The notes: generated by a model not told the origin, from the letters alone. A stretch of 64,000 nt of DNA from Amycolatopsis nigrescens CSC17Ta-90 (GCF_000384315.1 NZ_ARVW01000001.1:691746-755745); one strand, 5' to 3'; shown: positions 44,408 through 53,583, numbered from the stretch's first letter. Made by a program: numbers and translations.

Positions 44408-45270
44408 CCAGCCAGCAGATCGGCTATCTAGAAGCCGAGCCGGAAGAAGGCCGCGAAGCCAGCACGAAGCCGGTGACCCTGCTCGGCGGGCCGCCGGTGG
44501 GCGCCGCGGCGCTGGAGTCGCGTGCGGTGGCGGCCTGGTTCGGCGACCGGCTGGTGCTCGAGGACGTTTCGCTGCACATGCCGGCCAGGGAGGTGACCGC
44601 GCTGATCGGGCCGTCCGGCTGCGGCAAATCGACCTTCCTGCGCATCCTCAACCGGATGCACGAGCTGGTGCCCTCGGCATCGCTGGCCGGCGAGGTACTG
44701 CTGGACGGCAAGGACATCTACGCCGAGGGCACCAGGGCGCAGCAGGTGCGGCTGCGGGTTGGCATGGTGTTCCAGAAGCCGAACCCGTTCCCCGCAATGT
44801 CCATAAAGGACAACGTGCTGGCCGGGCTGAAACTGGCCGGGCTCAAGTGCGACGACAAGGACGCGCTGGTCGAGCAGAGCCTGGACCGGGCCGGGCTCTG
44901 GCGCGAGGTGCGGGACCGGCTGGGCTCGCCGGGCGGCGCGCTCTCCGGCGGCCAGCAACAGCGGCTGTGCATCGCCCGTTCGCTGGCCGTGCGGCCGAAC
45001 GTGCTGCTGATGGACGAGCCGTGCTCCGCGCTCGACCCGACCTCCACCCGGCGGATCGAGCAGACCATCGCCGAGATCGGGCACGAGATCACCGTGGTCA
45101 TCGTGACGCACAACATGCAGCAGGCCCAACGGGTTTCCGACCACTGCGCGTTCTTCCTCGCCGCGGAGAACGAGCCGGGACGGGTGATCGAGCACGGGCC
45201 GACCGAACAGATCTTCACCGCCCCGGACGACGAACGCACCTACGACTACGTCAACGGCCGCTTCGGCTGA
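44404..45270 (+). CDS. pstB: Phosphate ABC transporter ATPase PstB
   Basis: 288 residues from a GTG at 44404, preceded by GGGAGACCAG. An N-terminal 45-residue extension precedes the ATPase. Walker [22 protein letters not shown]-loop [17 protein letters not shown], signature LSGGQQQR, Walker [14 protein letters not shown], His switch [14 protein letters not shown]. The [10 protein letters not shown] and [15 protein letters not shown] strings are diagnostic of PstB. It energises phosphate import. Confidence 0.92.
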   Translation: MTSQQIGYLEAEPEEGREASTKPVTLLGGPPVGAAALESRAVAAWFGDRLVLEDVSLHMPAREVTALIGPSGCGKSTFLRILNRMHELVPSASLAGEVLLDGKDIYAEGTRAQQVRLRVGMVFQKPNPFPAMSIKDNVLAGLKLAGLKCDDKDALVEQSLDRAGLWREVRDRLGSPGGALSGGQQQRLCIARSLAVRPNVLLMDEPCSALDPTSTRRIEQTIAEIGHEITVVIVTHNMQQAQRVSDHCAFFLAAENEPGRVIEHGPTEQIFTAPDDERTYDYVNGRFG

Positions 45271-45281
45271 GAGAGGAACCC

Positions 45282-46820
45282 GTGCGCAGCAACCTAAGCC
45301 GCCGGCTTGCCGTCCTGCTCGGCTGCCTGTTCCTCGCGGTGCCGGCGCAGCTGCTCGGCCCGGCCACCGCGCTCGCCGCGACCAGCGTCACCGGCGGCGG
45401 CTCCACCTACGTGGGCCCTGCCATGGACGACTGGGTGCCGGGGGCGAACAGCAAGGGCATCCCGGCCAGCTACAGCGGCCTCAACGGTTCCCCGGACGGG
45501 GTCAACCGGTACGGCCTGCAGACCGCGGACTTCGCCGGCACCGAAGCGGAGGTCACCTCGCTGGAGAAGGCTGGTGTCGGCGGCGCGCGGACCAGGGAAC
45601 GCGGCTACCAGTACATCCCGGACGTGGCTGGCGCGATCGCGGTCATGTACAACATCACCGACGCCGGCGGCGCCCCGGTCGACTACCTGCACCTCGACCA
45701 GCGCACCATCGGCCGGATCTTCAGCGGGGACATCACCCGCTGGTCCGATCCGGCCATCGCGCAGACCAACGGCGGCAAGGCCTTTCCGGACCAGCCGATC
45801 CTGCTGGTCGGCCGCAGCGGCCAGTCCGGCACCACCGCGCTGTTCTACGACTTCGTCGCGCACGCCGCACCGGAGGCCTACCGCAGCTTCATGACCCGCT
45901 CCGGCCTCGGCGGCTTCCTGCCCGACGTCCGCCCGATCGACCTGCAGAACGCCCAGGTGGTCGGCCGGTACAACTACAACCTGCAGAGCGGCTCGGACCA
46001 GATCGCCCAGTTCGTCTCGGGCACGCCGTGGACGATCGGCTACGACGAGTTCGCCTACGCCAAGAAGCACCGGGCACAGGCCGCCTGGGTGGGCAATGCC
46101 GGCGGGCAATGGGTGCAGCCCTATGCCAAGAACATCGCGGCCGCACTGACCAGGGCCACCCTGCGGCCCGATCTCAGCCAGGAACTGAGCGGGGTGTACG
46201 GCAATCCGGATCCGCTCACCTATCCCATCTCCGCTTACTCCTATGTAATGGCACCGTGTTTGCCTTCACCGGACCGCGACACCTGCCGTGGCGGTTACGC
46301 CGATCCCGGGAAAACCGAGACGCTGTCCCGATTCCTGGATCACATAGCCTGTCAGGGACAGGTGAACATGGCCGCTATCGGATACTCTCCGCTGCCACCG
46401 AACCTGTCCCAGGAAATGATGAACTCCATCGCCAGGCTGACCGGCCAGCCCGCCAAGCAGCTCAACCCGGGCAACTGCGCCAACCCCACCTTCCACGGCA
46501 GCCTCGGCGCCGGCTCGGAGAGCCCGCCGGACCCGTTCGCCGCGCTCGGCGGGGTGGACAAGCTGACCAGCGGCGGCGCCGGGGACACCGACGGCACCTC
46601 CACCGGCCCCGCCGCGCCGGACGCGGGCCAGGTCACCGCGGACGCCGGGGCGGACGACCTTGCCAACGGCGGCTCGAAGAACTGGCGCGAGGCCGAGCCG
46701 GCCTCCTACCGCGGCGCGGGGCTCGGCGGGTTCGGCGGCTGGGCCGCGCTGGTGCTGTTCGCGGCCATCGTCGCACCGCTGCTCATCCGCTCCTTCGGCC
46801 GGGTCATCAAGCGCCGCTAG
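45282..46820 (+). CDS. Membrane-anchored PstS-like phosphate-binding protein
   Basis: 512 residues from a GTG at 45282, GAGAGGAA upstream, 11 bp after pstB. Signal peptide 1-33 (LLGCLFLAVPAQLLGPATAL-A). The binding domain starts TSVTGGGSTYVGPAMDDWVP, then SGLNGSPDGVNRYGLQTADF, FSGDITRWSDPAIAQTNGG, VGRSGQSGTTALFYDFV; these are the PstS phosphate-loop motifs. A Gly/Asp-rich linker leads to a C-terminal TM helix (LGGFGGWAALVLFAAIVAPLL) and a basic tail. Usual PstS is a lipoprotein; here it is tethered at the C-terminus. Confidence 0.85.
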   Translation: MRSNLSRRLAVLLGCLFLAVPAQLLGPATALAATSVTGGGSTYVGPAMDDWVPGANSKGIPASYSGLNGSPDGVNRYGLQTADFAGTEAEVTSLEKAGVGGARTRERGYQYIPDVAGAIAVMYNITDAGGAPVDYLHLDQRTIGRIFSGDITRWSDPAIAQTNGGKAFPDQPILLVGRSGQSGTTALFYDFVAHAAPEAYRSFMTRSGLGGFLPDVRPIDLQNAQVVGRYNYNLQSGSDQIAQFVSGTPWTIGYDEFAYAKKHRAQAAWVGNAGGQWVQPYAKNIAAALTRATLRPDLSQELSGVYGNPDPLTYPISAYSYVMAPCLPSPDRDTCRGGYADPGKTETLSRFLDHIACQGQVNMAAIGYSPLPPNLSQEMMNSIARLTGQPAKQLNPGNCANPTFHGSLGAGSESPPDPFAALGGVDKLTSGGAGDTDGTSTGPAAPDAGQVTADAGADDLANGGSKNWREAEPASYRGAGLGGFGGWAALVLFAAIVAPLLIRSFGRVIKRR

Positions 46821-47270
46821 CTGGGGAAATGTCCGTTTCTGGCAATTCCCTCAGGTTGGCTGTCCTATGGTCGCGACGTGTATTGGACGGGACACATCAC
46901 CGGCCCGGGAGTGGATTCTCAGCGGGCCGTGACCTCATTCTTTCCAGCCCATTCGCCACCGGTTGGGTTTTCGTTCACACAGCCTTCCCGTGACCATTCG
47001 CCCGTTCTTTCGATAACTTCCGGGGCAAGGATTCCATCGCTCGGTGTACCCCCGAGCAGCCCCGGGCAGCCCCCGGGCCACCCCCGGCCGTCCAGGGTTC
47101 ATGTCAGGGATTTCTCAGGGATTTTGGGGGGTGAGCCCCGGATGTGCGGCACAGGCGGCAGGCACCAGATTGAGCGGGGTGAACGGACGACTGGGGCCTC
47201 CGTGCCAGGTGAGAAAGGCTGACGCCGCCGTGCGCCAGCGAAGTGCCGGCACGGCTGGTCGTGATCGATC
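46821..47270. other. 450-bp non-coding stretch between pstS-like gene and DMT permease
   Basis: No convincing gene. A plus-strand frame (46878-47222) has proline/glycine-rich, low-information residues without homology. A G+C-rich block of CCCCGGGC repeats lies at about 47048-47095. GAGAAAGG at 47211 and the next ATG at 47271 mark the end of the promoter region of the downstream operon. Nothing else recognised. Confidence 0.5.
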
Positions 47271-48227
47271 ATGACCCCGCTGGCCGTGGCGCTGGCCGCG
47301 CTCGGGGCCTGCGGTTACGCGGTGGGCGCCCGGCTTCAGCACCGCGCCGTCCGCGAAACCATCGGCGACCGCGGCATGAAGACGCGCAGCCTGTTGCTGC
47401 TGGTCCGCAACACCCGCTGGCTGCTCGGCCTGCTCGCCGTCGGCAGCGGCGCCGTGGTGCACGCCTGCGCGCTCGGCATGGCACCGCTGAGCGTGGTGCA
47501 GCCGGTCGGCGTGCTCGCACTGCCGATCACCGTCCTGCTCACCACCCGTGAGCAGGGCATCCGGGTCCGGGACATGAAACCCAGCGTCGCCTTCGCGGTG
47601 CTCGCCGCGGCCGGCGGGGTGGTCGCCTTCGTGCTGCTCGCGGCCGGCAGCGCGACCCCGACCCCGGTGACCGGCGAAGAGCTGCTGCTGGCCACCTGGC
47701 TGATCGGCGGCGCGGTGCTGGTGCTGGCGATCGTCGGCGTGATGACCAGGTCCCGGTTCCGCTGCCTGATGTTCGCCGGCGGCTGCGCGGTGGCCTACGG
47801 CTACGTCTCGCTGCTGATGCGCGCGGTGGCGCAGGAGTTCGGCAACAGCGGGATCGCCGGGCTGGAGGTGCTGCCGCTGCTCGGGATCGCGGTGGCCATG
47901 CTCGTCGGCGGCTGCCTGCTGCAGTACGGGTACGCCAGCGGACCGCCGGACCTGGTGGTGGCCTGCCTGACCGTGGTCGACCCGATCGTCGCGGTCGGCC
48001 TCGGCATCGGCCTGCTCGGCGAGGCCGCGCGGGTGGGGCCGTGGACGGCGGTCGGCGAGGCGGTGTGCGCGGTGGTCGCCTGCGCCGGGGTGTTCGCGCT
48101 CGCCAGGTACCACCCCGACACCCGGAAGGCCGACACCCCCGAAGAAGAGGTTCCGCCAACCCCGGCCGGCAGCGGTGCCTTCGCCGGATCGACTTCAACA
48201 GATCACTCTGACAGGAGCTCCAGTTGA
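47271..48227 (+). CDS. DMT-superfamily (EamA/NIPA-like) permease
   Basis: 318 residues, about 9 hydrophobic helices: MTPLAVALAALGACGYAVGA, GAVVHACALGMAPLSVVQPV, and ACLTVVDPIVAVGLGIGLLG. The repeated V-Q-P / VDP pattern fits the DMT family. Basic/acidic cytoplasmic tail rich in Ser/Thr. First gene of a five-member run with two GT4 enzymes and a hydrolase; it may export or flip the product lipid, or a metal. Its last codons overlap the next start (48224-48227). Confidence 0.85.
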   Translation: MTPLAVALAALGACGYAVGARLQHRAVRETIGDRGMKTRSLLLLVRNTRWLLGLLAVGSGAVVHACALGMAPLSVVQPVGVLALPITVLLTTREQGIRVRDMKPSVAFAVLAAAGGVVAFVLLAAGSATPTPVTGEELLLATWLIGGAVLVLAIVGVMTRSRFRCLMFAGGCAVAYGYVSLLMRAVAQEFGNSGIAGLEVLPLLGIAVAMLVGGCLLQYGYASGPPDLVVACLTVVDPIVAVGLGIGLLGEAARVGPWTAVGEAVCAVVACAGVFALARYHPDTRKADTPEEEVPPTPAGSGAFAGSTSTDHSDRSSS

Positions 48228-49459
48228 CTTCGCCCTTCGTCACCCAGCGTCCACTGCGGATCGTGCTCGGTGCGGTCACCTATCCGCCGGATATCAACGG
48301 TGCCGCCAACTTCGCGCACCGGCTCGGCACCGGCCTGGCCCGGCGCGGTCACCAGGTGCACGTCATCTGCCATTCGACCGACGGCGAGCCGAGCACGACC
48401 GTGGAAGAGGGCGTCACCGTGCACCGGGTCCGGTCTTACACCGCGCCGGTGGCCACGTCGATCCGGGTGTGCGCGCCCTGGCAGGCGTCCTCGGCGGCCG
48501 AGCGGCTGCTGGGCGAGATCCAGCCCGACGTGGTCCACGTGCAGTCGCATTTCTACATCGGCCGCGGCCTGATCAACGCGGCCCGCCGCCGCGGCATCGG
48601 GCTGGTGGCGACCAACCACTTCATGCCGGAGAACATCTTCGGCTACCTGAACGTACCGCGTGTCCTGCAGGGTGCGGCTTCGAAGATCCTGTGGCGCAAC
48701 GTGATCAAGCACTACAGCAAGGCCGAGACGGTCACCGCGCCCACCCCGCGCGCGGTGCAGCTGCTGCTGGACAACGGTTTCGCCGACCGCGCCATGCCGG
48801 TCTCCTGCGGGATCGACGTCGAGCGCTACCGGAGCCGGGCCAGGGAGTACCGCAAGCACAACCCGGACCCGGACATCCGCACCATCCTGTTCGTCGGCAG
48901 GCTCGACGAGGAGAAGCACCTCGACGACCTGCTGCGCGCCATGTCGCTGCTGCGGACCGAGGCCAAGGTGGAGCTGGAGATCGTCGGGGACGGCAACCGC
49001 CGCACCGTGTTCGAGGAGCTCGCGCGCGAGCTCGGCATCGCGGACAAGGTGCGCTTCACCGGCTTCGTCAGCGAAGACGAGCTGCTCGACGCGTACGCCA
49101 GGGCCGACCTGTTCTGCATGCCGAGCATCGCCGAGTTGCAGAGCCTGGCCACCATGGAGGCGATGTCCGCGGGCACGCCGGTGGTGCTCGCCGACGCGAT
49201 GGCGCTGCCGCACCTGGTCGAGCCCGGCCGCAACGGCTGGCTGTACCCGCCGCGTGACGTAGCCGCGCTGGCCAAGGCGATCGACGCGATCATCGCCGAC
49301 CGCACGACCATCGACCGGATGGGCGCGGCCGGGGAGCAGCTGGTGCTCAAGCACGACATCAACCGGGTGCTCGCCCGGTTCGAGGCGATCTACCGGCACG
49401 CGATGAACCCGCAGGAGAGCGTCGAGATCGAGGCCCTGCACGCCGAGCTGGCGAGTTGA
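48224..49459 (+). CDS. GT4-family glycosyltransferase
   Basis: 411 residues, TTG start overlapping the permease stop. The N-domain has YPPDINGAANFAHRLGTGLA (GPGG-type acceptor loop), the C-domain IRTILFVGRLDEEKHLDDLL and PSIAELQSLATMEAMSAGTP, the E-x7-E donor motif of GT4 mannosyl/glucosyl transferases (PimB-like). It probably adds a hexose to a lipid or glycan acceptor at the membrane. Confidence 0.9.
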   Translation: MTSPFVTQRPLRIVLGAVTYPPDINGAANFAHRLGTGLARRGHQVHVICHSTDGEPSTTVEEGVTVHRVRSYTAPVATSIRVCAPWQASSAAERLLGEIQPDVVHVQSHFYIGRGLINAARRRGIGLVATNHFMPENIFGYLNVPRVLQGAASKILWRNVIKHYSKAETVTAPTPRAVQLLLDNGFADRAMPVSCGIDVERYRSRAREYRKHNPDPDIRTILFVGRLDEEKHLDDLLRAMSLLRTEAKVELEIVGDGNRRTVFEELARELGIADKVRFTGFVSEDELLDAYARADLFCMPSIAELQSLATMEAMSAGTPVVLADAMALPHLVEPGRNGWLYPPRDVAALAKAIDAIIADRTTIDRMGAAGEQLVLKHDINRVLARFEAIYRHAMNPQESVEIEALHAELAS

Positions 49460-49461
49460 CC

Positions 49462-50325
49462 ATGACAACGGCACTCGACCCGCGCGAGCGGATGGCGCGG
49501 ATCGCCGGCTCCGGCCTGCGCTACTGGGTTCACGGCGAAAGCGCCGAGTCGACCCTGGTCATGGTGCACGGCCTGCGCGGCACCCACCACGGACTGGCGG
49601 AGATCGCACAGGCACTGCCGGGCCGCCGGATCGTGGTGCCGGACCTGCCCGGCTTCGGCGGCTCCGGCCCGATGTCCGCCCGGCGGCACGACGTCGAGGG
49701 CTACGGCGCGGCCGTGACCGAACTGATCGAGCGGGAAGCGGACGGACGTCCGGTCGCGCTGCTCGGGCATTCCTTCGGCTCGCTGGTCGCGGCGGCCGTC
49801 GCCGCGCGCACGCCGGAGCTGGTGCACCGGCTGGTGCTGGTCAACCCGATCTCCACACCGGCCCTGCGCGGGCCGCGGGTGGTGCTGTCCCGGCTCACCT
49901 CCGCCTACTACGCGCTCGGCAAGGCACTGCCGGACCAGCTGGGGCGCGCACTGCTGTCCAACCGCGCGGTGGTGCTCGTCGCCAGCAAGGCGATGACCAG
50001 GACCAGGGACCCGCGGCTGCGCGAGCGGATCGACCGGGAGCACCTGCGGCACTTCAGCCGGTTCCACAGCCCGGCCCTGCTCAGCGAGACCTTCGCCGCG
50101 TCGGTCAGCCACACCGTTGCCGACTACGCCGGCGCGCTGAAGATGCCCACCCTGCTGATCGCTGGCGCCGAGGACGACATCGCGCCGCTGGACGGCCAGC
50201 GCGCGCTCGCCGCGCGGCTCGCGGACGCCGAGCTCGTGGTGATCCCGGACGTCGGTCATCTGGTGCACTACGAGACCCCGGTGGCCGCGGCCGAGGCCGT
50301 CGAACGCTTCCTGGGTGCGCCATGA
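49462..50325 (+). CDS. Alpha/beta hydrolase
   Basis: 287 residues. Oxyanion HGLRGTHHGL, nucleophile elbow GHSFGS, acid in GAEDDIAPLDGQ, and His in IPDVGHLVHYETP: a complete Ser-Asp-His triad. Alternating with two GT4 genes, it may trim or deacylate an intermediate in glycolipid synthesis. It starts 2 bp after the previous stop and overlaps the next start by ATGA. Confidence 0.87.
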   Translation: MTTALDPRERMARIAGSGLRYWVHGESAESTLVMVHGLRGTHHGLAEIAQALPGRRIVVPDLPGFGGSGPMSARRHDVEGYGAAVTELIEREADGRPVALLGHSFGSLVAAAVAARTPELVHRLVLVNPISTPALRGPRVVLSRLTSAYYALGKALPDQLGRALLSNRAVVLVASKAMTRTRDPRLRERIDREHLRHFSRFHSPALLSETFAASVSHTVADYAGALKMPTLLIAGAEDDIAPLDGQRALAARLADAELVVIPDVGHLVHYETPVAAAEAVERFLGAP

Positions 50326-51395
50326 AGGTCTTCGTCGACGCCAGGTGGACCCGCACCGACACGCACGACGGCATCAGCCGCTACGGGGCGAGCCTGGTCG
50401 AGGCCCTGCACGAGCTGCACCCGGTGACCATGCTGATCCACGACGAGCGGCAGCTCGCGCTGCTGCCCGCCGGGGTGCCGCATGTGCGGGTGAACAACCC
50501 GATGTCGCCGCGGGAGCTGTTCATTTCGCGCACCCTGCACCGCCTAGGCGCCGACGTGGTGTTCAGCCCGATGCAGGTGATCGGCGGCGCGCGGCGGCGG
50601 TACCGGCTGATCCTGACCCTGCACGACCTGATCTATTACCGACACCCGGAGCCGCCGGGGTTCCTGCCGCTGCCGGTCCGGGTCATCTGGCGGCTTTACC
50701 ACAAGGCGTACTGGCCGCAGCGGCTGCTGCTCAACCGCGCGGACGCGGTGGTCACGGTCAGCGAAACCACGAAGAAGCTGATCGGCGAGTACCGGCTCAC
50801 CCGGCGACCGGTGACGGTAGTCCACAACGCACCGTCGCGGCTGCCCTCGCGCGATTCCGATGCCGTGCCGGAAGGCCCGCGCGAGCTGGTCTACATGGGT
50901 TCGTTCATGCCGTACAAGGACGTGGAAACCCTGATCGACGGCATGGCCGCACTACCGGAGCACCGGCTGCACCTGGTCAGCAAGCTGCCGCCGGAACGCG
51001 AGGCCGAACTGCGGGCTCGGGTCCCGGCCGGGGCGGACGTGGTGTTCTGGCGCGGCATTTCCGACGCGGACTACCACGACCTGCTCACCAGGGCGGAGGC
51101 GCTGGTCACCGCGTCCAAGGACGAGGGTTTCGGCCTGCCGATCATCGAGGCGATGCACGCCGGGGCGCCGGTGGTCTGCACCGACCTGGAGATCTTCGAC
51201 GAGGTCACCGGCGGGCACGCGCTGTTCTTCTCCCCCGGCGCGCCGGACGATTTCGCCGCCGCAGTGCGGAAACTGGAGGACCCGCAGATCCGGTCCGAGC
51301 TGGTCGCCGCCGGGCGGCGCCAGGCGGAGACTTTCACCTGGCACCGCTCGGCGGAGCGGCTGCTGGCGCTGATGCGCTCGGTGTCAGAAGACTGA
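50322..51395 (+). CDS. GT4-family glycosyltransferase
   Basis: 357 residues. VLEA-like motifs: the donor signature is KDEGFGLPIIEAMHAGAPVV (E-x7-E), with ELVYMGSFMPYKDVETLIDG before it, typical of GT4 mannosyltransferases. N-domain RTDTHDGISRYGASLVEAL. Last gene of the permease-GT4-hydrolase-GT4 operon; its end overlaps the convergent oxidoreductase by 12 bp. It likely acts in the same pathway as the first GT4. Confidence 0.88.
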   Translation: MKVFVDARWTRTDTHDGISRYGASLVEALHELHPVTMLIHDERQLALLPAGVPHVRVNNPMSPRELFISRTLHRLGADVVFSPMQVIGGARRRYRLILTLHDLIYYRHPEPPGFLPLPVRVIWRLYHKAYWPQRLLLNRADAVVTVSETTKKLIGEYRLTRRPVTVVHNAPSRLPSRDSDAVPEGPRELVYMGSFMPYKDVETLIDGMAALPEHRLHLVSKLPPEREAELRARVPAGADVVFWRGISDADYHDLLTRAEALVTASKDEGFGLPIIEAMHAGAPVVCTDLEIFDEVTGGHALFFSPGAPDDFAAAVRKLEDPQIRSELVAAGRRQAETFTWHRSAERLLALMRSVSED

Positions 51396-52295
51396 GAGAA
51401 CGATCTTGCCCCGGCCGTGGCCGGTCTCGATCTCGCGGTGCGCCTCGGCCGCCTGCTCCAACGGCAGCGTCCTGCGCACGTGGAACCGCAGCTTGCCCTC
51501 CGCGTGCAGTTGCGCCAGCTCGGCCAGCCTGGCCGCGGTCCGGCCGGCCGGGATGACCTTGATGCCCAGCCCTGCGGCCTTGTCGTGTTCGAAGAGGGTG
51601 AGGATGCGCTGGCGGTCCTTGACCAGTTCGAGCGAGACTTCCAGCGCCGCTCCCCCGGCCCCGTCCAGTGCGGCGTGCACCCCGCCCGGCGCGGCGGCCA
51701 GCACCCGGTCGAGCAGCCCGTCGCCGTAGACGATCGGGATGGCACCCAGTTCGCGGAGGTAGTCCTGGTTGGCCTCGCTCGCGGTGCCGATCACCGTGGC
51801 GCCCCGCAGCTTGGCCAGTTGCACGGCGATCGTGCCGACCGAACCGGCCGCGGCGTGCACGAGCAGGGTGTCACCCTCCCCAATTCCCAACTCCCCCAAC
51901 GCGATATGCGCGGTCTGCGCGCCCGCGCTGAAGCCGCCGGCCACCTCCCACGGCATGTTCGCCGGTTTCGGCGTGATGTTCTCGGCCGGGACGACGACGT
52001 ATTCCGCGTAGGCCTGGACCGCGGTGAACCCGAGCACCTCGGTGCCCTTGCGCACGCCGGTCACCCCGTCGCCGAGCTGGTCCACCACCCCGGCGAACTC
52101 GTTGCCCGGCACCCTCGGCCAGCCCAGCTTCAGCCCGGGCGGCTCCCAGCCGCCCCGCACCGCCGCGTCGTACGGCTGCACCCCGGCGGCCTTCACCCGC
52201 ACCCGCACCTCCCCCGGCCCGGCCTGTGGATCGGGCAGTTCGGTCAGGCGCAGCACCTCGGGTGGTCCTGGCTCGGTGAACGCGGCGGCCTTCAT
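51384..52295 (-). CDS. MDR-family NADPH:quinone reductase-like oxidoreductase
   Basis: 303 residues from the ATG at 52295, preceded by GGAGGT. GroES-like domain (AGPGEVRVRVKAAGVQPYDA), NADPH loop LLVHAAAGSVGTIAVQLAKL. No zinc cysteines. It should reduce quinones or enones. It lies downstream of the PAP2 gene but is insulated by a hairpin. Confidence 0.88.
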   Translation of the reverse strand: MKAAAFTEPGPPEVLRLTELPDPQAGPGEVRVRVKAAGVQPYDAAVRGGWEPPGLKLGWPRVPGNEFAGVVDQLGDGVTGVRKGTEVLGFTAVQAYAEYVVVPAENITPKPANMPWEVAGGFSAGAQTAHIALGELGIGEGDTLLVHAAAGSVGTIAVQLAKLRGATVIGTASEANQDYLRELGAIPIVYGDGLLDRVLAAAPGGVHAALDGAGGAALEVSLELVKDRQRILTLFEHDKAAGLGIKVIPAGRTAARLAELAQLHAEGKLRFHVRRTLPLEQAAEAHREIETGHGRGKIVLSVF

Positions 52296-52353
52296 GGCGG
52301 TACCTCCGTACTCGGCTTGTACGACCACCGTGCAACCTAAACCAATGTAGAGG

Positions 52354-53223
52354 TCAAGCTCGTGAGTGAAAAGTGTTGCCTGGACAACACTTTTCACTCA
52401 CGACCAGGAAGGCGACCACGGTCAGCGCGCTGGCCACCGTCGCGGTGGCACCCGCGGCCTGGAAGATCGAGGACTGGAACCCGTCCTTGTCCGAGGACAA
52501 CACGCCGTACGCCGGCCCCACCCCTTTCGCCACCGTCCAGACCACATACCCGAGCAGCGGCACGATCGCCACGAGGCTCAACCGCAGCTTTTGCGTCCGC
52601 GCGCCGTCGCGCCGCGCGAGCACCGCCAGCGCCAGGCAGGCGACGCCGAGCGCGAGCAGATTGCCGCCGATGGCGTCGCTGAGCCGATGCCAGCCCACCG
52701 TCATCGTCATCTCCGCGACCCCGACCACGTAGACCGACCCCAGCAACGCGACCCAGCCGCGCCAGGCGTACGGCACCACGATCAGCAACCCGAACAACGC
52801 CGACATCGCGATGGCGACATGCCCGCTGGGGAAACTGTTGCCGTGGTTGATCGGGTCGTCGATGATCGAGGGCCGGACGAGCACCCAGTCACCGAGCACG
52901 CGCTCGAGCACCGCCGTCACCCCGATGACCGCCGCGCCGGCGACCGCCAGCGCCGGCCGCCTTCGCAACAGCCCGATGGCCAGAACCAGAACGACCACTC
53001 CGGCCACGGCATACACGGTGATATAGGACAGCCACGATCTCGCCCGAAGCACGTCCGCGGTCTCGAGCAGCGCCGGCGCCCCTTGCAGAACGTTGAAGTC
53101 GAGCGCCTGCCCCGCCCACGTCCACACGAACAGCAGATAGACCCCGACAAACCCGACCCCACAACTCCCCGCCGCCACGGCCGCTATCCGCCCCGGCCGC
53201 TCCACCCCTGATCCGATCGTCAC
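52354..53223 (-). CDS. PAP2-family membrane phosphatase
   Basis: 289 residues, six TM helices. The PAP2 motifs are RPSIIDDP (with the first Arg-Pro), NSFPSGHVAIAMS (C2 with its His) and VGWHRLSDAIGG (C3 His-x3-Asp); the Ser-Arg usually before the C3 His is not present. It should dephosphorylate lipid or polyprenyl phosphates on the outer face. The last 16 residues are encoded within a long palindrome that also serves as terminator. Confidence 0.87.
   Translation of the reverse strand: MTIGSGVERPGRIAAVAAGSCGVGFVGVYLLFVWTWAGQALDFNVLQGAPALLETADVLRARSWLSYITVYAVAGVVVLVLAIGLLRRRPALAVAGAAVIGVTAVLERVLGDWVLVRPSIIDDPINHGNSFPSGHVAIAMSALFGLLIVVPYAWRGWVALLGSVYVVGVAEMTMTVGWHRLSDAIGGNLLALGVACLALAVLARRDGARTQKLRLSLVAIVPLLGYVVWTVAKGVGPAYGVLSSDKDGFQSSIFQAAGATATVASALTVVAFLVVSEKCCPGNTFHSRA
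52360..52403. repeat. 19-bp-stem palindrome encoding the PAP2 C-terminus
   Basis: TCGTGAGTGAAAAGTGTTG (52360-52378) and its exact complement (52385-52403) form a perfect stem with a 6-base loop. It overlaps the last codons of the PAP2 gene, so it is both coding and a probable terminator. Long perfect palindromes of this sort look like small mobile REP-like elements. Confidence 0.75.
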
Positions 53224-53278
53224 GCGCCCCCACTATGCCAGCCCTTCTCGCGTCCACCCGCGACAGTCCACTTTGTCC

Positions 53279-53325
53279 GTGAAGGTGCCCTTACCTACCT
53301 TGAAGGTAGGCAAGGGCACCTTCAC
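53279..53325. repeat. 47-bp near-perfect palindrome
   Basis: GTGAAGGTGCCCTTACCTAC plus CTT (53279-53301) and its complement (53303-53325) pair over 23 bp with one mismatch and a single-base centre. It lies between the PAP2 start and the XRE stop. Terminator for the XRE operon or a REP/MITE-like element. Confidence 0.75.
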
Positions 53326-53334
53326 TACCTTCGT

Positions 53335-53583
53335 TCAGTCCGCAGGTGTCAGGATCATCGCAACCCGCAGTCCCAGAGCCTGCGCGTACGCCTGCACCTG
53401 CGCCACCCGCACTTCAAGGCGAGCGCCCTGCTCCATCCGGCACACCGTGGCAGCGTGAACGCCCATCTTCTCCGCCACGTCCCGCTGACTCACCCCTCGC
53501 AACCGCCGCAGCCGGACCAGCTCGGTCATCAACGCCACGAATTCCGGCCCATTCCGCACGCCAAGCTCCGGATCAACGATCAC
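53335..53583 (-). CDS. Small XRE-family HTH regulator
   Basis: 82 residues: EFVALMTELVRLRRLRGVSQ, RDVAEKMGVHAATVCRMEQG, ARLEVRVAQVQAYAQALGLR. A bare HTH_3 domain. Its start overlaps the stop of the upstream gene (53580-53583), so the three small genes from 54115 to 53335 are one co-translated unit. Confidence 0.87.
   Translation of the reverse strand: MIVDPELGVRNGPEFVALMTELVRLRRLRGVSQRDVAEKMGVHAATVCRMEQGARLEVRVAQVQAYAQALGLRVAMILTPAD

Noticed and set aside
46878..47222. 114-residue frame upstream of the DMT permease
   Set aside because: Pro/Gly-rich, no family marks and no RBS; the region fits a promoter stretch better.
52366..53211. 281-residue frame opposite the PAP2 gene
   Set aside because: His/Arg/Pro-rich shadow; the minus strand encodes a clear membrane phosphatase.
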